64,000 nucleotides of DNA from Persicaria tinctoria (lineage: Eukaryota; Streptophyta; Magnoliopsida; Caryophyllales; Polygonaceae). Both the position numbers and the translations under genes were made by a program. Of the stretch, positions 13,216-24,364 are shown in pieces (positions within the stretch are counted from its first letter, which is position 1; the number at the start of each line of letters is the position of its first letter). The stretch lies in the NCBI GenBank assembly GCA_037127255.1, contig JBANSL010000003.1:46625814-46689813 (forward strand). Reading direction: 5' to 3'. A model generated the notes under the pieces. The model worked only from the letters and a program-made list of their open reading frames with translations, had not been told where the DNA came from and ran no database searches.

Positions 13216-16058
13216 TGTAACGGCACAGAATTATGATTTCCGGGTTACGTTTCAAGGGATAAAACCCCTTGTTTGGATCTTGCAATCCAGGTACGGGTTG
13301 AGTTTTGAACAAAATATCTGTACTAAAAGAAGGGATTTCGAACCCTTAAAGATCGCGGATCCATTGGGGACCAAATACCTGCCTTAGTCTAATCGTGAAA
13401 TCGAGCGAAAGCAAAAATAAAGTTGAGTTTAAATACAATCCGAAAAGGAGTATAAAAGAGAGGAAGTGTGGTGATCTAACGCCAAAAGTCTGAACCCGCC
13501 AAGCATCCACATAAGCAACGATAGCGGCTAACGGTTACCTGAATTTAAAAAAAATGAGGGGGATCTGGGTCAATCATCAGGTCACTCATGCGCGTATGTA
13601 AACACACTTTGAGAGGCATATAATAAGCATCCTATTCTTAAGATGAAATGCGTAATGCCATGCGTAAATTAAATCACACACACACACACACATATATATA
13701 TATTGACAGTTTAATATAATGCAGAAAGCGATAAATGGATCCACACAGAATGCCAAGTGGCATGTCCCTCTCTTACCTCCACCCCCTTCCGATAAGGCGG
13801 AGACTGGCCAGTTCGGTGCTATAGCATAGCAATTTCCTCGTGGTGGTGCACAAACCACGGCATCATCATATCATATCATCTCATCGCTTGCCCGATGGTG
13901 CTGGGCTATCATATCATGTTCATATAGACTCGATTGACTCAGGGTACCCGATGAGGCTGGGCTACCCTATGACCCTAGCAAAGACTCTAGGACTATCACG
14001 GATAACAGCCGTTCTCTTGCAAGGACATATAGCAATCATATGATTTTCATTTTAGCTCCTAAGCATGATTCTAAGTCGTATGGTGCATGGACACTAGCCT
14101 ACTATATAACACCCAGTGCATAGAGTGCCCATCATGAGTAAGTTCAAAGAACTTACCTGGAGTAGCAGATCAGCAAGACGAAAAGCAGCAAGATATAAGC
14201 AAGCAGGTTACAAATAACCTAACAATTATTAATAATATGCATAAGTAAACTGCACAAAATGGGATACATTTACCACTACATAACATGCTCATCAATCCAT
14301 TAATCATAGCATCATCAACATCCTTTATCTCAACTTATCTCAACATCTTATATCATCTTACTCCACTGTCATTTCCATAACTGGCTCAATCATACTTCAA
14401 TCCATATAATCTCACTAGCTAGTCCAGTTGTTAGTCAAAACAATTACTTCAAAATTATACTTAGCCATTTCTAATTCATAAAATAACTAATCTTTAATAC
14501 TACTTCCAAAAATCCGATTAAATAATCCCGGCATACTTTACTTTAATTAAAATCATCATTCTAGGGACTTAATTAGATTTCAACCGTTACTAGATAATTC
14601 AATTTTTATACTTAAAAACCGACCCTTTTTAAATATCGACACACAAATCAATTTCTAAATAATCAATTATCGGAAATCGGTTAAACAATTAATTAATAAA
14701 TCAAATTAATAACTAAATAATGACTAAATCCGAACAGAACCAACGCTTTTAACCCAAACCGAACCGAACCCGCTAAATCTAAACCCAAACCGGTTCATCG
14801 TCATAAAACAAAAGAAGAAGCGGGACATGGGCTGACTGGGCAGGGGACCCACGCTGACTAGGCAAGGAGAGGGCCCCTCGCCGCTGCTTCTCCTTCTTCT
14901 TTTCTCAGAGTTGAGCTCCCGCCTGCGCTGCCATGGTGAACGACGATGCTGGGGCTGCACCTCTCAGCTCCGCCTCGACCTCGCTCACTCGGACCCTCCT
15001 CTCCGACCACGCTCACACTCCCCTGCTCCCACATGTCTGCTCTCTCGCCTGTTTACAGCCCTCGTTCGCAGCCCCCGTACACGCCCACTAAGTCGCGCCC
15101 GACCTCGCCGCTCTTGAGCTCGCCCCCCGCTATCCACTCTCAGCTCACACACTCCCTTCCCAACCCCGAAGAACGAAAGGAATGAAATGGGCTAACGGAA
15201 GTAAGGGAATGAAGCTCACCGAGATGTTCGCGGGCGTCGAAGCTTCGATCGGAGTTCTGGGCGTCGTCGGAGGCTCTCGATGGTTCCTCGAACCTGCGTC
15301 GGATGTGGGTGAGTGTGATGGTAGGGCTCGAGAGTGGTTTGGATCGGAAACGAAGGAGAACGGCTTACCGGAAATTTGTTTCGCGCTCAAACGGGGGCGA
15401 CGAAGCCTCGGTGGCTCGGTGGTGGCGATGGAAGTTCTGGGGCTGCTTTGGCTTGATGGACTTCGCTCGGAGGAGGACGGAGGCTCGACCTTCGGGTGAC
15501 AGAGGTGCTCGGTGGTCCTGGGCTCGAGAAACAGAGATCGAGAGCGGGGAGTGCTCAGTGCCACAAGCGGTGGTGGTGATGAGCGATGGCGTGGAGGTGC
15601 AGCAAAAAGTGACGGTGATAGTGAAAGGAAGAAGGAAGGGGGAGTAGCTGGGATCGGACAGAGAGCAGGATGGAGGGAGATAGATGTGAAAGACACCGAT
15701 GGGGTGGGTTGAATTTGAAGGGTAAGGTGAGTGATGGGAGTGGGTGAGGGATTGTGTATGGAATTGGTTAAACAAATACCCGGAATTAAATCCTGAATAC
15801 GCGAATTTTGAATCCCAAAATTAGTTTCCGAATGTTAGTTTTCCCGCCTCTTGCTTTCTCGATCAATTAGATTTTTAAAATCAACATGGATATCGCCATC
15901 CGATAATTATTTTGAATTTTCGAGGTAAAACGACGGAAATTATTCGTCAAATTTTATATTTCGGCCAGAATCCGCTAAATGAGTTCTAAATTCAGTTTAT
16001 GTCCATTTTTAATTTCCTTTTTCCGAAAATTTAGGATTTTAAATTCCGAGCCTTTACA
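13216..16058 (-). repeat. E1 5' LTR (2843 bp)
   Basis: The minus-strand start is TGTAAAGGCTCGG (16058) and the end is GTGCCGTTACA (13216). The ends are imperfect inverted repeats, as expected for this family. The U3 part (about 14850-15760) is GC-rich and holds several overlapping frames that recur in the copy at 4070-5121; I treat these as non-coding. A CA/TA microsatellite lies at about 13675-13703. The last ~900 bp (13216-14100) match the E2 and E3 LTRs, including a block around CCTAGAGTCTTTGCTAGGG. Confidence 0.85.
13675..13703. repeat. (CA)n(TA)n microsatellite
   Basis: An uninterrupted run of CA followed by TA dinucleotides inside the E1 5' LTR. E2 and E3 lack it at the matching place. 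Confidence 0.9.
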
Positions 16059-17662
16059 GAACTTGTCCAGCATCTCCGACCATGCAGTTTTGAATTCCGC
16101 GATACTTAGCGAATCATTTAGAGCCTCTTGGAGTGCCCTGTGTATGCCCCTCCATTCGGGTATGCTCTTAAGATGTTTATGTGCGTTCTGCATCACATGC
16201 CATATGCACCACCGATGTGGAGTGTTGGGAAACACTTGCCCCACTGCGTTTCCTGCACACAAACGAGAAATAGGAATAGTTGTAAGGCTGCTACAATAGC
16301 TATAAGCGTACATTACAACAACTTAAAACATGCATGCTACAATTAAAACATGCATGCTACAATGTACTAATATACCAACCAAAACGCCTACAATGTATTA
16401 ATAAATAACTCGACGGAGGAAAGTACAATTTACCGATGGATTGACATTGGTCTGTTAAGATTGCGGTTGGCATCTTTCCGGATATACACCTGAGCCAAGT
16501 ACGAAACAGCCATACGAAGTTCTCTATTTCTTCTCCGACAAGTAAAGCACATCCTAACAACACACTCTGGCCATGGTGGTTAACCCCGATGAACGGTGCA
16601 AAGGGCATCTTGTATCTATTTGATACGTACGTCGTATCGAAGGAGATGACGTCACCAAACTCCGTATAGGCTGCTCGACTCCTTCCGTCTGCCCAAAACA
16701 CATTCTTCAATCTATTGTCGTCATCGACATCGTATGCGTAGAAAAAATTCGAGTTGCTTGAACACATTTCTTCAAAATGTTTCCTCATCGCAGCGAAGTC
16801 ACCCTTATCCATGTCTTCTCTTCGGGCCTTGCCAACTAGGTTTCTAAGGTCCCGCTCATTGAAATCAACATTCTCGTGGTTCCCGCTTTCAATTACAAAC
16901 GATGTGTAGTTCTTAGCTATAGGCACACCAGCCCTATCCATGTCTAAGATCCGTTTCTTCTTCCCTTCGGTGATGTACCTATATTTTGGAAGGAATCTTG
17001 AATCTTTCGGGATGCACTCCTGGTTATGCTCAAGCGAAACTCTAGTCATCCTCCACAACCCCGCTTTCTCACGGACAACCTTAACCCCGAACTTACACCC
17101 TGTAATAGCCGATACGGGCCCCTTACTCGGGTCCTTTGACCTCGAGTTAAACTTACCCCCTTTAGAACATTCGATCCTCAATACCTTCTACTTCTCATTC
17201 GTACATGGCACATCAGTGCTTCTTTCATCATCCTTTAACAATGTGGAACTCCGAATTCTTGTTTGAAATCCTTGTTGTTTAGCATATCTATCGATGAAAT
17301 CGAACACATCTTGTTCGTGTTCCAACACATGCCCGATATTTGGACAATTAACATCACCTCCAACACCATCATCGGACGTTGGCACATCGACACCCTCTCC
17401 TTCATTAGCATCAAGGTCAACGTGATCTCCACTCATCGATGAACCCTCTACGGTGTCATCATCCAAAATCACGACAATGGGGTCTTGCGCTTCCAACCCA
17501 ACTGTGTTATTAGCCGCATGCAACAAATGGTACGTCATGGGATTGATTCATATATACCCAATGTTAATGGAATATTAATTGATTGAGTCAGCTACCTGCA
17601 TCGTTGTCGGACCCACTGTCCTCGTGTCCAATGTTAAGATCAAATCCTCGTTCTTGACTCAT
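16059..17662 (-). pseudogene. FAR1/MULE-transposase-type gene, one stop, cut by E1
   Basis: Three exons can be joined in frame on the minus strand. Exon 1 is 17662-17596, starting MSQERGFDLNIG. Exon 2 is 17501-16434, exon 3 is 16252 to the E1 LTR at 16059. Introns of 94 and 181 bp have GT/AG ends. Exon 2 holds an acidic N-terminal region, a FAR1-like DNA-binding region (about 17340-17020) and the start of a MULE transposase domain (ISFDTTY, TDQ). Exon 3 adds FPNTPHRWCIWH. An in-frame TAG at 17188-17190 interrupts the FAR1 region. The rest of the transposase is missing because E1 inserted at 16058/16059, and I find no continuation beyond E1. FAR1-family proteins are transposase-derived transcription factors; a true MULE transposase is also possible. 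I saw no terminal inverted repeats around it. Confidence 0.75.
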
Positions 17663-17802
17663 TAGTGATGATAACAATACTGTAGAGGGATACACATAAA
17701 CGTAATGAATGTATGATGGTGTTGAACCAAATCGAGCGCATAAATTAAAATGAAATAATTAAACTCAAACCCTCACAAAACAAGCACTCAATCACCCTAT
17801 TC

Positions 17803-17898
17803 CAATGCCTGCAGGCAAATCGGCAAGCCGCTGACAATGCCTGCAGGCAACTCGACACGCCGCTGGTAATACCCGTAGGCCAATCGGCAAGCCGCGGG
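17803..17898. repeat. Three 32-bp tandem repeats
   Basis: Three direct units start at 17803, 17835 and 17867. The core of unit one is CAATGCCTGCAGGC followed by AAATCGGCAAGCCGCTGA; unit three is the most diverged. They lie about 150 bp upstream of the FAR1-type exon 1, so they could be promoter-proximal. No function is evident. Confidence 0.8.
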
Positions 17899-18598
17899 CA
17901 GTTTACACCTTATAAACAGCTCTTCTTCTTAGCTAGATTGACACAAATCAGATGCAAGATTACACCTTTCAACCCTAGTTAATCACTAACATTATACTTC
18001 CGAGGACCCTAATCACTAATCTTCAATAAACTTGTATTCGAATGAACCCTAACCCAAGGTATTCGATTTCGAAAAATAAGAGGCTAATCTGTTTGTTCAT
18101 AATCTAATCTTCAATGAACTTGTCACATTCGTGAACCCTAATATACAATCAATTTTAATCAGTGTTTCTCACATCCTTGAACCCTAATCAGTTTGTGCAA
18201 ACAAATGAAAACACCTCCATTGAAGATTCAAAAGCAACATGCAGACTTGAAACCATTAAAGATCCGTTTGTCTAACCTTAAATCGCCAGCCAGGTCGGTG
18301 ATCGGAAACCTTGATTCCGGCGAGTTAGAGCTTCTCCTCCGGCCAGCACTTGTGAGGAGAAGTGTATTGGAGATGGAGAGTTTAAATAATTTGTGAATTT
18401 GCAATTGAATAACTTGTATATTTGTAATTCAAATCTTAGATAGAAAAAGTAAAATTAAAAACACCATCATTAACCTAGCTAGAGGTAGGGTAATCATTAC
18501 ACACTTTTCAGATTTTCATTTCCCTTTATCCATTTGAATTATTTTATGGAAGTTACATAATTACCCCTGGGTAACCCAAAATTTGGGTAAGCCAAGTA
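17899..18598. other. Non-coding stretch upstream of the FAR1-type gene
   Basis: AT-rich, with several short CCCTAA/ACCCTAAT-type words between about 17970 and 18190. A 67-codon frame at 18193-18396 has no recognisable domain or codon signal, so I do not call it. The Stowaway element follows. Confidence 0.5.
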
Positions 18599-18834
18599 CT
18601 CTCTCCGTTCGGCAAAACTTGTCGTTTACTATTCATGCACGTTTTTTTAGACCGATAAAAACTATATAAAATATTAATTTTTTTTATAAATTTTTTTAAC
18701 AAGTTTGTACTTATTAATAATAACTACGAAGTTGTTAAAAAAATTATTAAAAAAACTAGATATTTTATATAGTTTTTATCTCCTAAAAAACGTGCATGAA
18801 TAGTAAAGTGTCAAGTTTTTCCGAACGGAGGTAG
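18599..18834. mobile_element. Stowaway-type MITE (236 bp), TA target duplication
   Basis: The ends are CTCTCTCCGTTCGG and CCGAACGGAGGTAG, which form inverted repeats with the CTCCCTCCG-like start typical of Stowaway. TA flanks both sides (18597-18598 and 18835-18836). The interior is AT-rich and almost palindromic (ACTATATAAAATAT... and its complement). Such elements are moved by Tc1/mariner-type transposases. It lies close to the left edge of the E3 LTR and may have inserted in it. Confidence 0.9.
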
Positions 18835-18837
18835 TAT

Positions 18838-19302
18838 TTTCCAAGATGAAGATGCCAACGTGGCTTGTAGAGCCCCCTGCCATATTATATATTTTGTTTG
18901 ATTAAACCGGTTTGGGGATTAATAATTGAGGGTTTGGTTCGGTTCGGGTTTAACCGTTTACTAATCTAAATATTTAATGGTATTTAAAACAAAATATAAT
19001 ATTGGGGGTTAAAATATATTATTTGGACTTATAAATTTTAAACGTAAGTTGAAAAAGAATTTCAAAGATCAGAAAGTAAATTAATAATTAAATTAAAAAA
19101 GGGTTTTGGCGAGTATTTTCAAGGGTCGGAATTCTTAACTGTTTAATTCGGAGTTGAAACGGTTTTGAAACTAACCTAAGAGTAAGACTTATTCGATTAC
19201 TAACCAGCATGATAATATGATCGGTTGATTAACGGTATAATATGTGTGACTAATAGCACGATATTGTGGTGATTTTTAGAAGAGATTAGATATTCAATAT
19301 TT

Positions 19303-19343
<41 letters not shown>

Positions 19344-20637
19344 ATATGTATATATATGGAAAGTATGAGTATGAAATAATAATAATATGCGAATTTGGTT
19401 AAGTATGATATAATATATGGAGGTTATATTTAAACTGATAAGTTGACAAGTTATGATGAATGGTATGAGATAAGAGATGGTTAATCGTGATGAATTGAAA
19501 GTATGATTGATGCAAGCTTACTTATCTATCTGCTAATTTGAGTGAGTAATATATGTGTTCATAAAGGCTATAGAAGTATACTTAGTATATTCTCGTTACG
19601 TGATTAGGTGATATTCTGTGATTGTGACTACTGTGTGCTGGATTCTTCTTTTGCTAATCTTCTAGCGAGGTAAGTACCTCCGAGGCTTACTCAGTAACCA
19701 GTACCTCCTGCATGATGTGTCATATAGTATGTAGGTGTTGCATATGCATAAGAGCATGCCATGTAGTATCATGCTTAGGAATTGCATTTACGAATGAGCA
19801 TCCTTATTCTGTATGCATTTGAATACAGAACGGCCATTATCTGTGAGTCCTAGAGTCTTTGCTAGGGTCATAGGGCAGCCCAGCTTCATCAGGTGTTGTC
19901 CTCCTCGAATCATTTATATATATATATCACGAGATATGAGATGGGCATGCGATATGATATAATATGATGAGATATGATATGATGATGAGATTTGATATGA
20001 TTATAGCATCGAACTGGCCAGTCTCCACCTTGTCTAGAAGAGGGGTGGTGGTAAAAGGGGGATATACCGCTTGGTATTCTTTGTTAAGGCCTTCCTCAAT
20101 ATTCTGCACATATGAATTAGGAGAATGATAGTGTGGTTTTATTTCAGTACTGCATGAAGGCATCCTTTATTCTAGGTATAGGCATATTATATGTCCTCGG
20201 CGCGGTCAGAGGACCCGCGGACGGACTCTTGGCCTGACTTGGTGGTATAGTTTCAGGTACCCGATCTACTACTTGATTTTGTGCTGATATGACGGGGTCC
20301 ATTCATATGGCGGAGAGTGAGTGTATGGACCCTAACTGCACCAGACTCATGTTTTTTTTTGGATTTCTTCCTATTATACTCCGCTTTGACCCGACTCTGC
20401 CATGGCACTGGTTTTATCATTTTCAGAACTCTCGTCCTTTGCATGATAAAGGTTTTCGCGCGTACAGGGGTTTACCCCGGGGTCTCCAACGGACCTTCCG
20501 GATTTGGGTGCAAAATCCCACTTTGAACTATGCATCCTTGGTTTCAAACCTTCAACCTGTACTCGGGGCGCAAGATCCTAACGAGGGGTTTTATTCCTCA
20601 AAACGTAACTCGAGAATCATAATCCCGGGCCGTTACA
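18838..20637 (+). repeat. E3 5' LTR, left edge uncertain
   Basis: The right end is clear: CCCGGGCCGTTACA ends at 20637. The last ~960 bp match the E1 and E2 LTRs, including GTTGCATATGCATAAGAGCATGCC-like text near 19737 and a block around CCTAGAGTCTTTGC near 19848. The left boundary is not visible; similarity to E1 U3 text (ACCGGTTTGGG...) starts near 18900. A (GAT)n microsatellite lies at about 19301-19341. No PBS follows: the LTR is joined directly to the middle of the RT gene. Confidence 0.65.
19301..19341. repeat. (GAT)n microsatellite
   Basis: About 13 uninterrupted GAT/ATG triplets within the E3 LTR. Frames through it are low-complexity and not coding. Confidence 0.9.
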
Positions 20638-23006
20638 ATCGACGACATCTTGATCTACTCGAGGAGCAGAGAGAAGCATGCTGAGCACCTGAGGATTGAG
20701 CTGAGGATTCTGCAGAAGCATAAACTATTCGGAAAGTTTAGCAAGTGTGAGTTCTGGCTCTCCGAGGTGATGTTTCTTGGTCATGTTATATCCGCAGCAG
20801 GGATATCAGTGGACGCATCGAAGGTTGATGCTATCGTTGCTTGGGAGGTCCCCAAGAACGTCAGAGACATCATGTCTATTCTAGGTTTGGCTAGCTATTA
20901 CCGACGGTTCGTCAAGGGCTTCTACAGCATAGCTAGGTCAATGACGCAGCTGACAAAGAAGGGAGTACCCTTCGAGTGGAGTCCGGCGTGCCAGGCCAGT
21001 TTTGATCTGCTAAAGCAGAAGTTGCCATCTGCGCCAGTGTTAGCACTACCAGAGGGGACGGAGGACTTCGTGGTCTACATGGACGCTTTGAGTTCAGGTT
21101 TAGGATGTGTGCTACAATAGAGGGATCGAGTCATCTCTTACGCTTCACGCCAGCTGAAGCCAGGGGATGAGTCATACCCCACGCACAATCTTGAGCTAGC
21201 CACAGTGGTACATGCGCTCAAGATCTGGAGGCACTATCTGTATGGCACATCAGTGAGGATTATGACCGATCACAAAAATCTGAAGTACATTTTCACGCAG
21301 AAGGAGCTGAACATGCATCAGATGAGGTGGCTCGAGTTGCTCAAGGACTACGAGCTCGACATCGTTTATCATCCCGAGAAGTCCAATGTAGTGGCCGATG
21401 CGTTGAGTAGGAAGACTCGTCAGGAGGTTACCTTATCGAGGTTGATAGCCCAGCCAGAGTTGCAGAGAGATCTGATGAGTTGCGGCATCGAGGTCTGGTC
21501 ACGGAGAGAGAGTGGTCAGCTGATTTTCCTCGAGATACAATCTGAGTTGATAGATGAGATTCATCGAACCCAGGCAGAGTGTCCACGGATAGCAAACATC
21601 CGAAAGCGTATGATCTAGGGCTGTAGATCATTTTTTGTCAGAGATAATGGGATGTTGACGCTACATGGTCGAGTTGCAGTGCCAGAGCTACACGATCTGA
21701 GGCAGAGGATCATGCGAGAGGTGCATTCTACTCCTTATTTGATCCATCTGGGATCGAATATGATGTATCAGGACCTGAGGAGGACCTTTTGGTGGCGTAG
21801 GATGAAGGCCGACATTGGAGGATTTGTAGCGAGATGTCAGGTCTGTCGACAGGTGTGGATTAAGCACCAGAGACCTAGAGGGATGACCAGGTCACTTCCC
21901 GACCCCGCGTGGAAGTGGACCGATATTACCATGGACTTTGTCACTGGACTCGGGAAGGACGTCCGAGGCTTTGATGCCATATGGCTGGTGGTCGATAGGT
22001 TGACCAAGATCACCCATTTTATCCTGATTCAGAAGACGTGGCCGGTGTCTACACTAGTACAGTCATTCGTGCATCATATCGTGAGGTTATATGGAGTCCC
22101 GGAGAGGATTATTTTAGATCGTGATGGTCGGTTTACCTCGAGATTCTAGAGGTAGGTGCACGAGGCTCTGGGGAGCAAGCTGCATTTCAGTACCGTATAT
22201 CATCCACAAACGGACGGACAGAGTGAGCGGATGATCCAGATATTAGAGGATATGCTGAGAGCATGTGTGTTAGAGTGGGGGAACCTATGGGTGAGACACC
22301 TTCCACTAGTGGAGTTCTCGTACAACAACAACTATCATTCTTCGATTAGGATGGCTCCTTTTGAGGCGTTGTACGGGAGGCGATGCAAGTCGCCGATATG
22401 TTGGGATGAGCCGGGGGATGTCCTTGGGACGTTGCCCCAGTATGTGCAGGAGGCTACAGATGAGGTCAGACATATTGGTGAGCATCTGAGGATCGCACAT
22501 GACCGCCAGAAGAAGTACGCAGACCGCCGCATGACTGAGCTAGCTTTTGATGTAGGAGATCATGTATGGCTGAGAGTTTCGTCGAGAGGGATCCGACACT
22601 TCGGCATGAAGGGCAAGCTGAGGCCTAGATATGTAGGACCTTTCGAGATCCTGGAGCGAGTAGGAGAGGTAGCCTATAGAGTGGCTCTACCGACTACCTT
22701 AGCTGGCATTCACGATGTTTTCCACATTTCACAGCTGAGGCGGTACGAGCCTGATCCGAGTCATGTCCTAGATCATTCTGGTCTTTAGATAGAGCCCGAC
22801 CACACCTACGTGGAGCGACCAATAGCCGTTCTTGATCGTCGGGTCAAGACGATGAGACGACGAGAGGTGCCATTGGTCTTGATTCAGTGGGATAGGAGGA
22901 GGCCCGAGGAGGCCACCTAGGAGACCGAGGATAGCATACGGACCAGTTATGGGGGAGTGTTAAACGAGTTGTTAGTCTCGTATGTAGAGCCACATGAGGA
23001 TATAGT
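20638..23006 (+). pseudogene. Chromovirus (Tekay/Del-type) pol: RT end, RNase H, integrase, chromodomain
   Basis: A single frame begins at RT motif [10 protein letters not shown] exactly at the LTR edge. It continues through the RT thumb ([14 protein letters not shown]), RNase H (DALSSGLGC, then [32 protein letters not shown]), an HHCC-type integrase start (about 21700-21860), the integrase core (MDFVTGL at about 21930, YHPQTDGQSERM at 22198) and a C-terminal chromodomain (about 22795-22960, RPIAVLDRR and VLIQWDR). Six in-frame stops interrupt it: 21118, 21616, 22147, 22153, 22786 and 22918. All are TAG. Gag, protease and the first RT motifs are absent. The chromodomain and motif order place it in the Tekay/Del clade of Ty3-gypsy elements. 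It cannot encode a working enzyme. Confidence 0.9.
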
Positions 23007-23981
23007 CCTTACCTCGTGAGTTGGCTGGTGAGTACCCCTAGGATGTCTATCCTTTAGTTGTACTCTTGATTGATTCGATGTTTATCTTGGCATTGAGTGT
23101 GCACTTTTGATGATTCGTAGGCGTGGTGGGCCCATGAGTGGTCTAATACGATGTGTTATCATTGTTTAGTGATATTTTATGATAAATGATTATGTGATGA
23201 CATGGATGTGATTACGATTTGATAGATGAGTACATGATGGAGTATTAGCACGCACTAGTTACATCGTTGAGTAAAACTTGCCCGATAGGCAGTTGAGTGC
23301 GTGCTACTCCCTATTTATGATGATGACATGATGACGAGATGACGAACATAGGACAGACGGAATAAGGCTTAGCCTTAGAGGTGGATGAAGTCCACCCTCT
23401 TGATTGAGGAATATATCATAGTGAGATCGTGTAATGGATCCTTAGAGGTGGATGATAAATCCACCCTCCCTTAGGAGTTTAGATTGTCGAGAGTTGTAGG
23501 ACTGATCCTTAGAGATGGATAACCATCTCCTGAGAGGGAGATGAGTCGAGACTAGAAGTGTCTAGGTCTAAGATCGTGTCGGGACAACAATCACCTTGAA
23601 TTCTGAGATTGATTCGAAAATAAGCGAGTTTAAGGTTCCATTATCTAGGTAAACCAGTTATGCTTCACGAAGTGGATACGAGCTTTTCACGGGGGCACTC
23701 GTGGAATTTTCGCTAAGACCTAGCGGTAGTATGATGAACCCTCTCGAGTTGTGATATTTTCGGCGGTCAAGGCGAGATGTGATGGGGGTGCCCATCACAT
23801 GCTTGGCAAAACCGTTCGGGGCTATTACAATCATGGTAAAGGTGACACGAGATTCTTGGACGACGCATCTGAGATGATCGTAAGCCCATCAGCCCGATTC
23901 AAGGACTCAAATTTTAAAACCTTCTCCACCGGTTTGAATCTTTTGTCTCGGGGACAAGACTTGTTTTTAGAGGTGGGTGAT
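23007..23981 (+). other. E3 3' untranslated region and polypurine tract
   Basis: Non-coding DNA between the chromodomain and the 3' LTR. It holds three related blocks of the form TTAGAGGTGGATGAA...TCCACCCTC near 23368, 23440 and 23499. The end, TCGGGGACAAGACTTG with the purine run AGAGGTGGGTGA, matches the same place in E1 and primes plus-strand synthesis. Recurring RGAGGTGGAT words may be degraded copies of the tract. Confidence 0.7.
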
Positions 23982-24364
23982 TGTGAAGACCAGAATTTAA
24001 TTAATATTTATAAAATATTCGTAGGATAATCCGAATATTATCCTTCCTTGTGATTATGAAAACCCGGAAAATTTAAAAATTTTATGGATGGCTTTACATG
24101 GATTTTCGCGAGCCACCTTCTCTCGTCTTTTATGAACTTAACAGGTTTTAACGCACCGCGAGCTTGGGTTTGACGTTGTGCTAATAGGCCAGCCATCCCA
24201 TCCACCCAAATTTCCCAACATTGAGCCACCAACCCTTGACTTGTGGCTTGCTTGTGAATGTAGACATTCAACCGCTCCCATCTCTTCATCCCATCACCTC
24301 TCATGCTTTGACTCAAGCCAAACCTAGTCCCTCCCTTTATAAATCCGAGCTAAGGCTCCATTGG
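23982..24364 (+). repeat. Start of the E3 3' LTR, interrupted
   Basis: TGTGAAGACCAGAATTT directly follows the polypurine tract and resembles the E1 start TGTAAAGGCTCGGAATTT. A TATA-like CTTTATAAATCC lies at about 24338. The LTR is interrupted at 24365 by another LTR. How it resumes beyond 25411 is unclear. Confidence 0.6.

Larger units (their letters stand above)
5405..16058 (-). mobile_element. E1: large non-coding LTR retrotransposon, chromovirus-like LTRs
   Basis: Read on the minus strand: 5' LTR (16058-13216), a 4 bp spacer, PBS (13211-13200), about 7.8 kb internal DNA, polypurine region (about 5424-5405), then the shared LTR at 5404. The internal DNA carries a nested solo LTR (9959-12324) and no gag, protease, RT or integrase frame. 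It is rich in short ATCATG-type words. The leader next to the PBS matches that of E2 over about 2 kb. The 3' end (GGGGACGAGACTTG followed by TTTTTAGAGGTGG) resembles the same region of E3, which has a chromodomain integrase. E1 therefore looks like a large retrotransposon derivative moved by enzymes from a coding relative. The outer (right) edge interrupts a FAR1/MULE gene at 16059. Confidence 0.8.

Noticed and set aside
18193..18396. 67-codon ORF
   Set aside because: Short, no domain, and no promoter or splice context.
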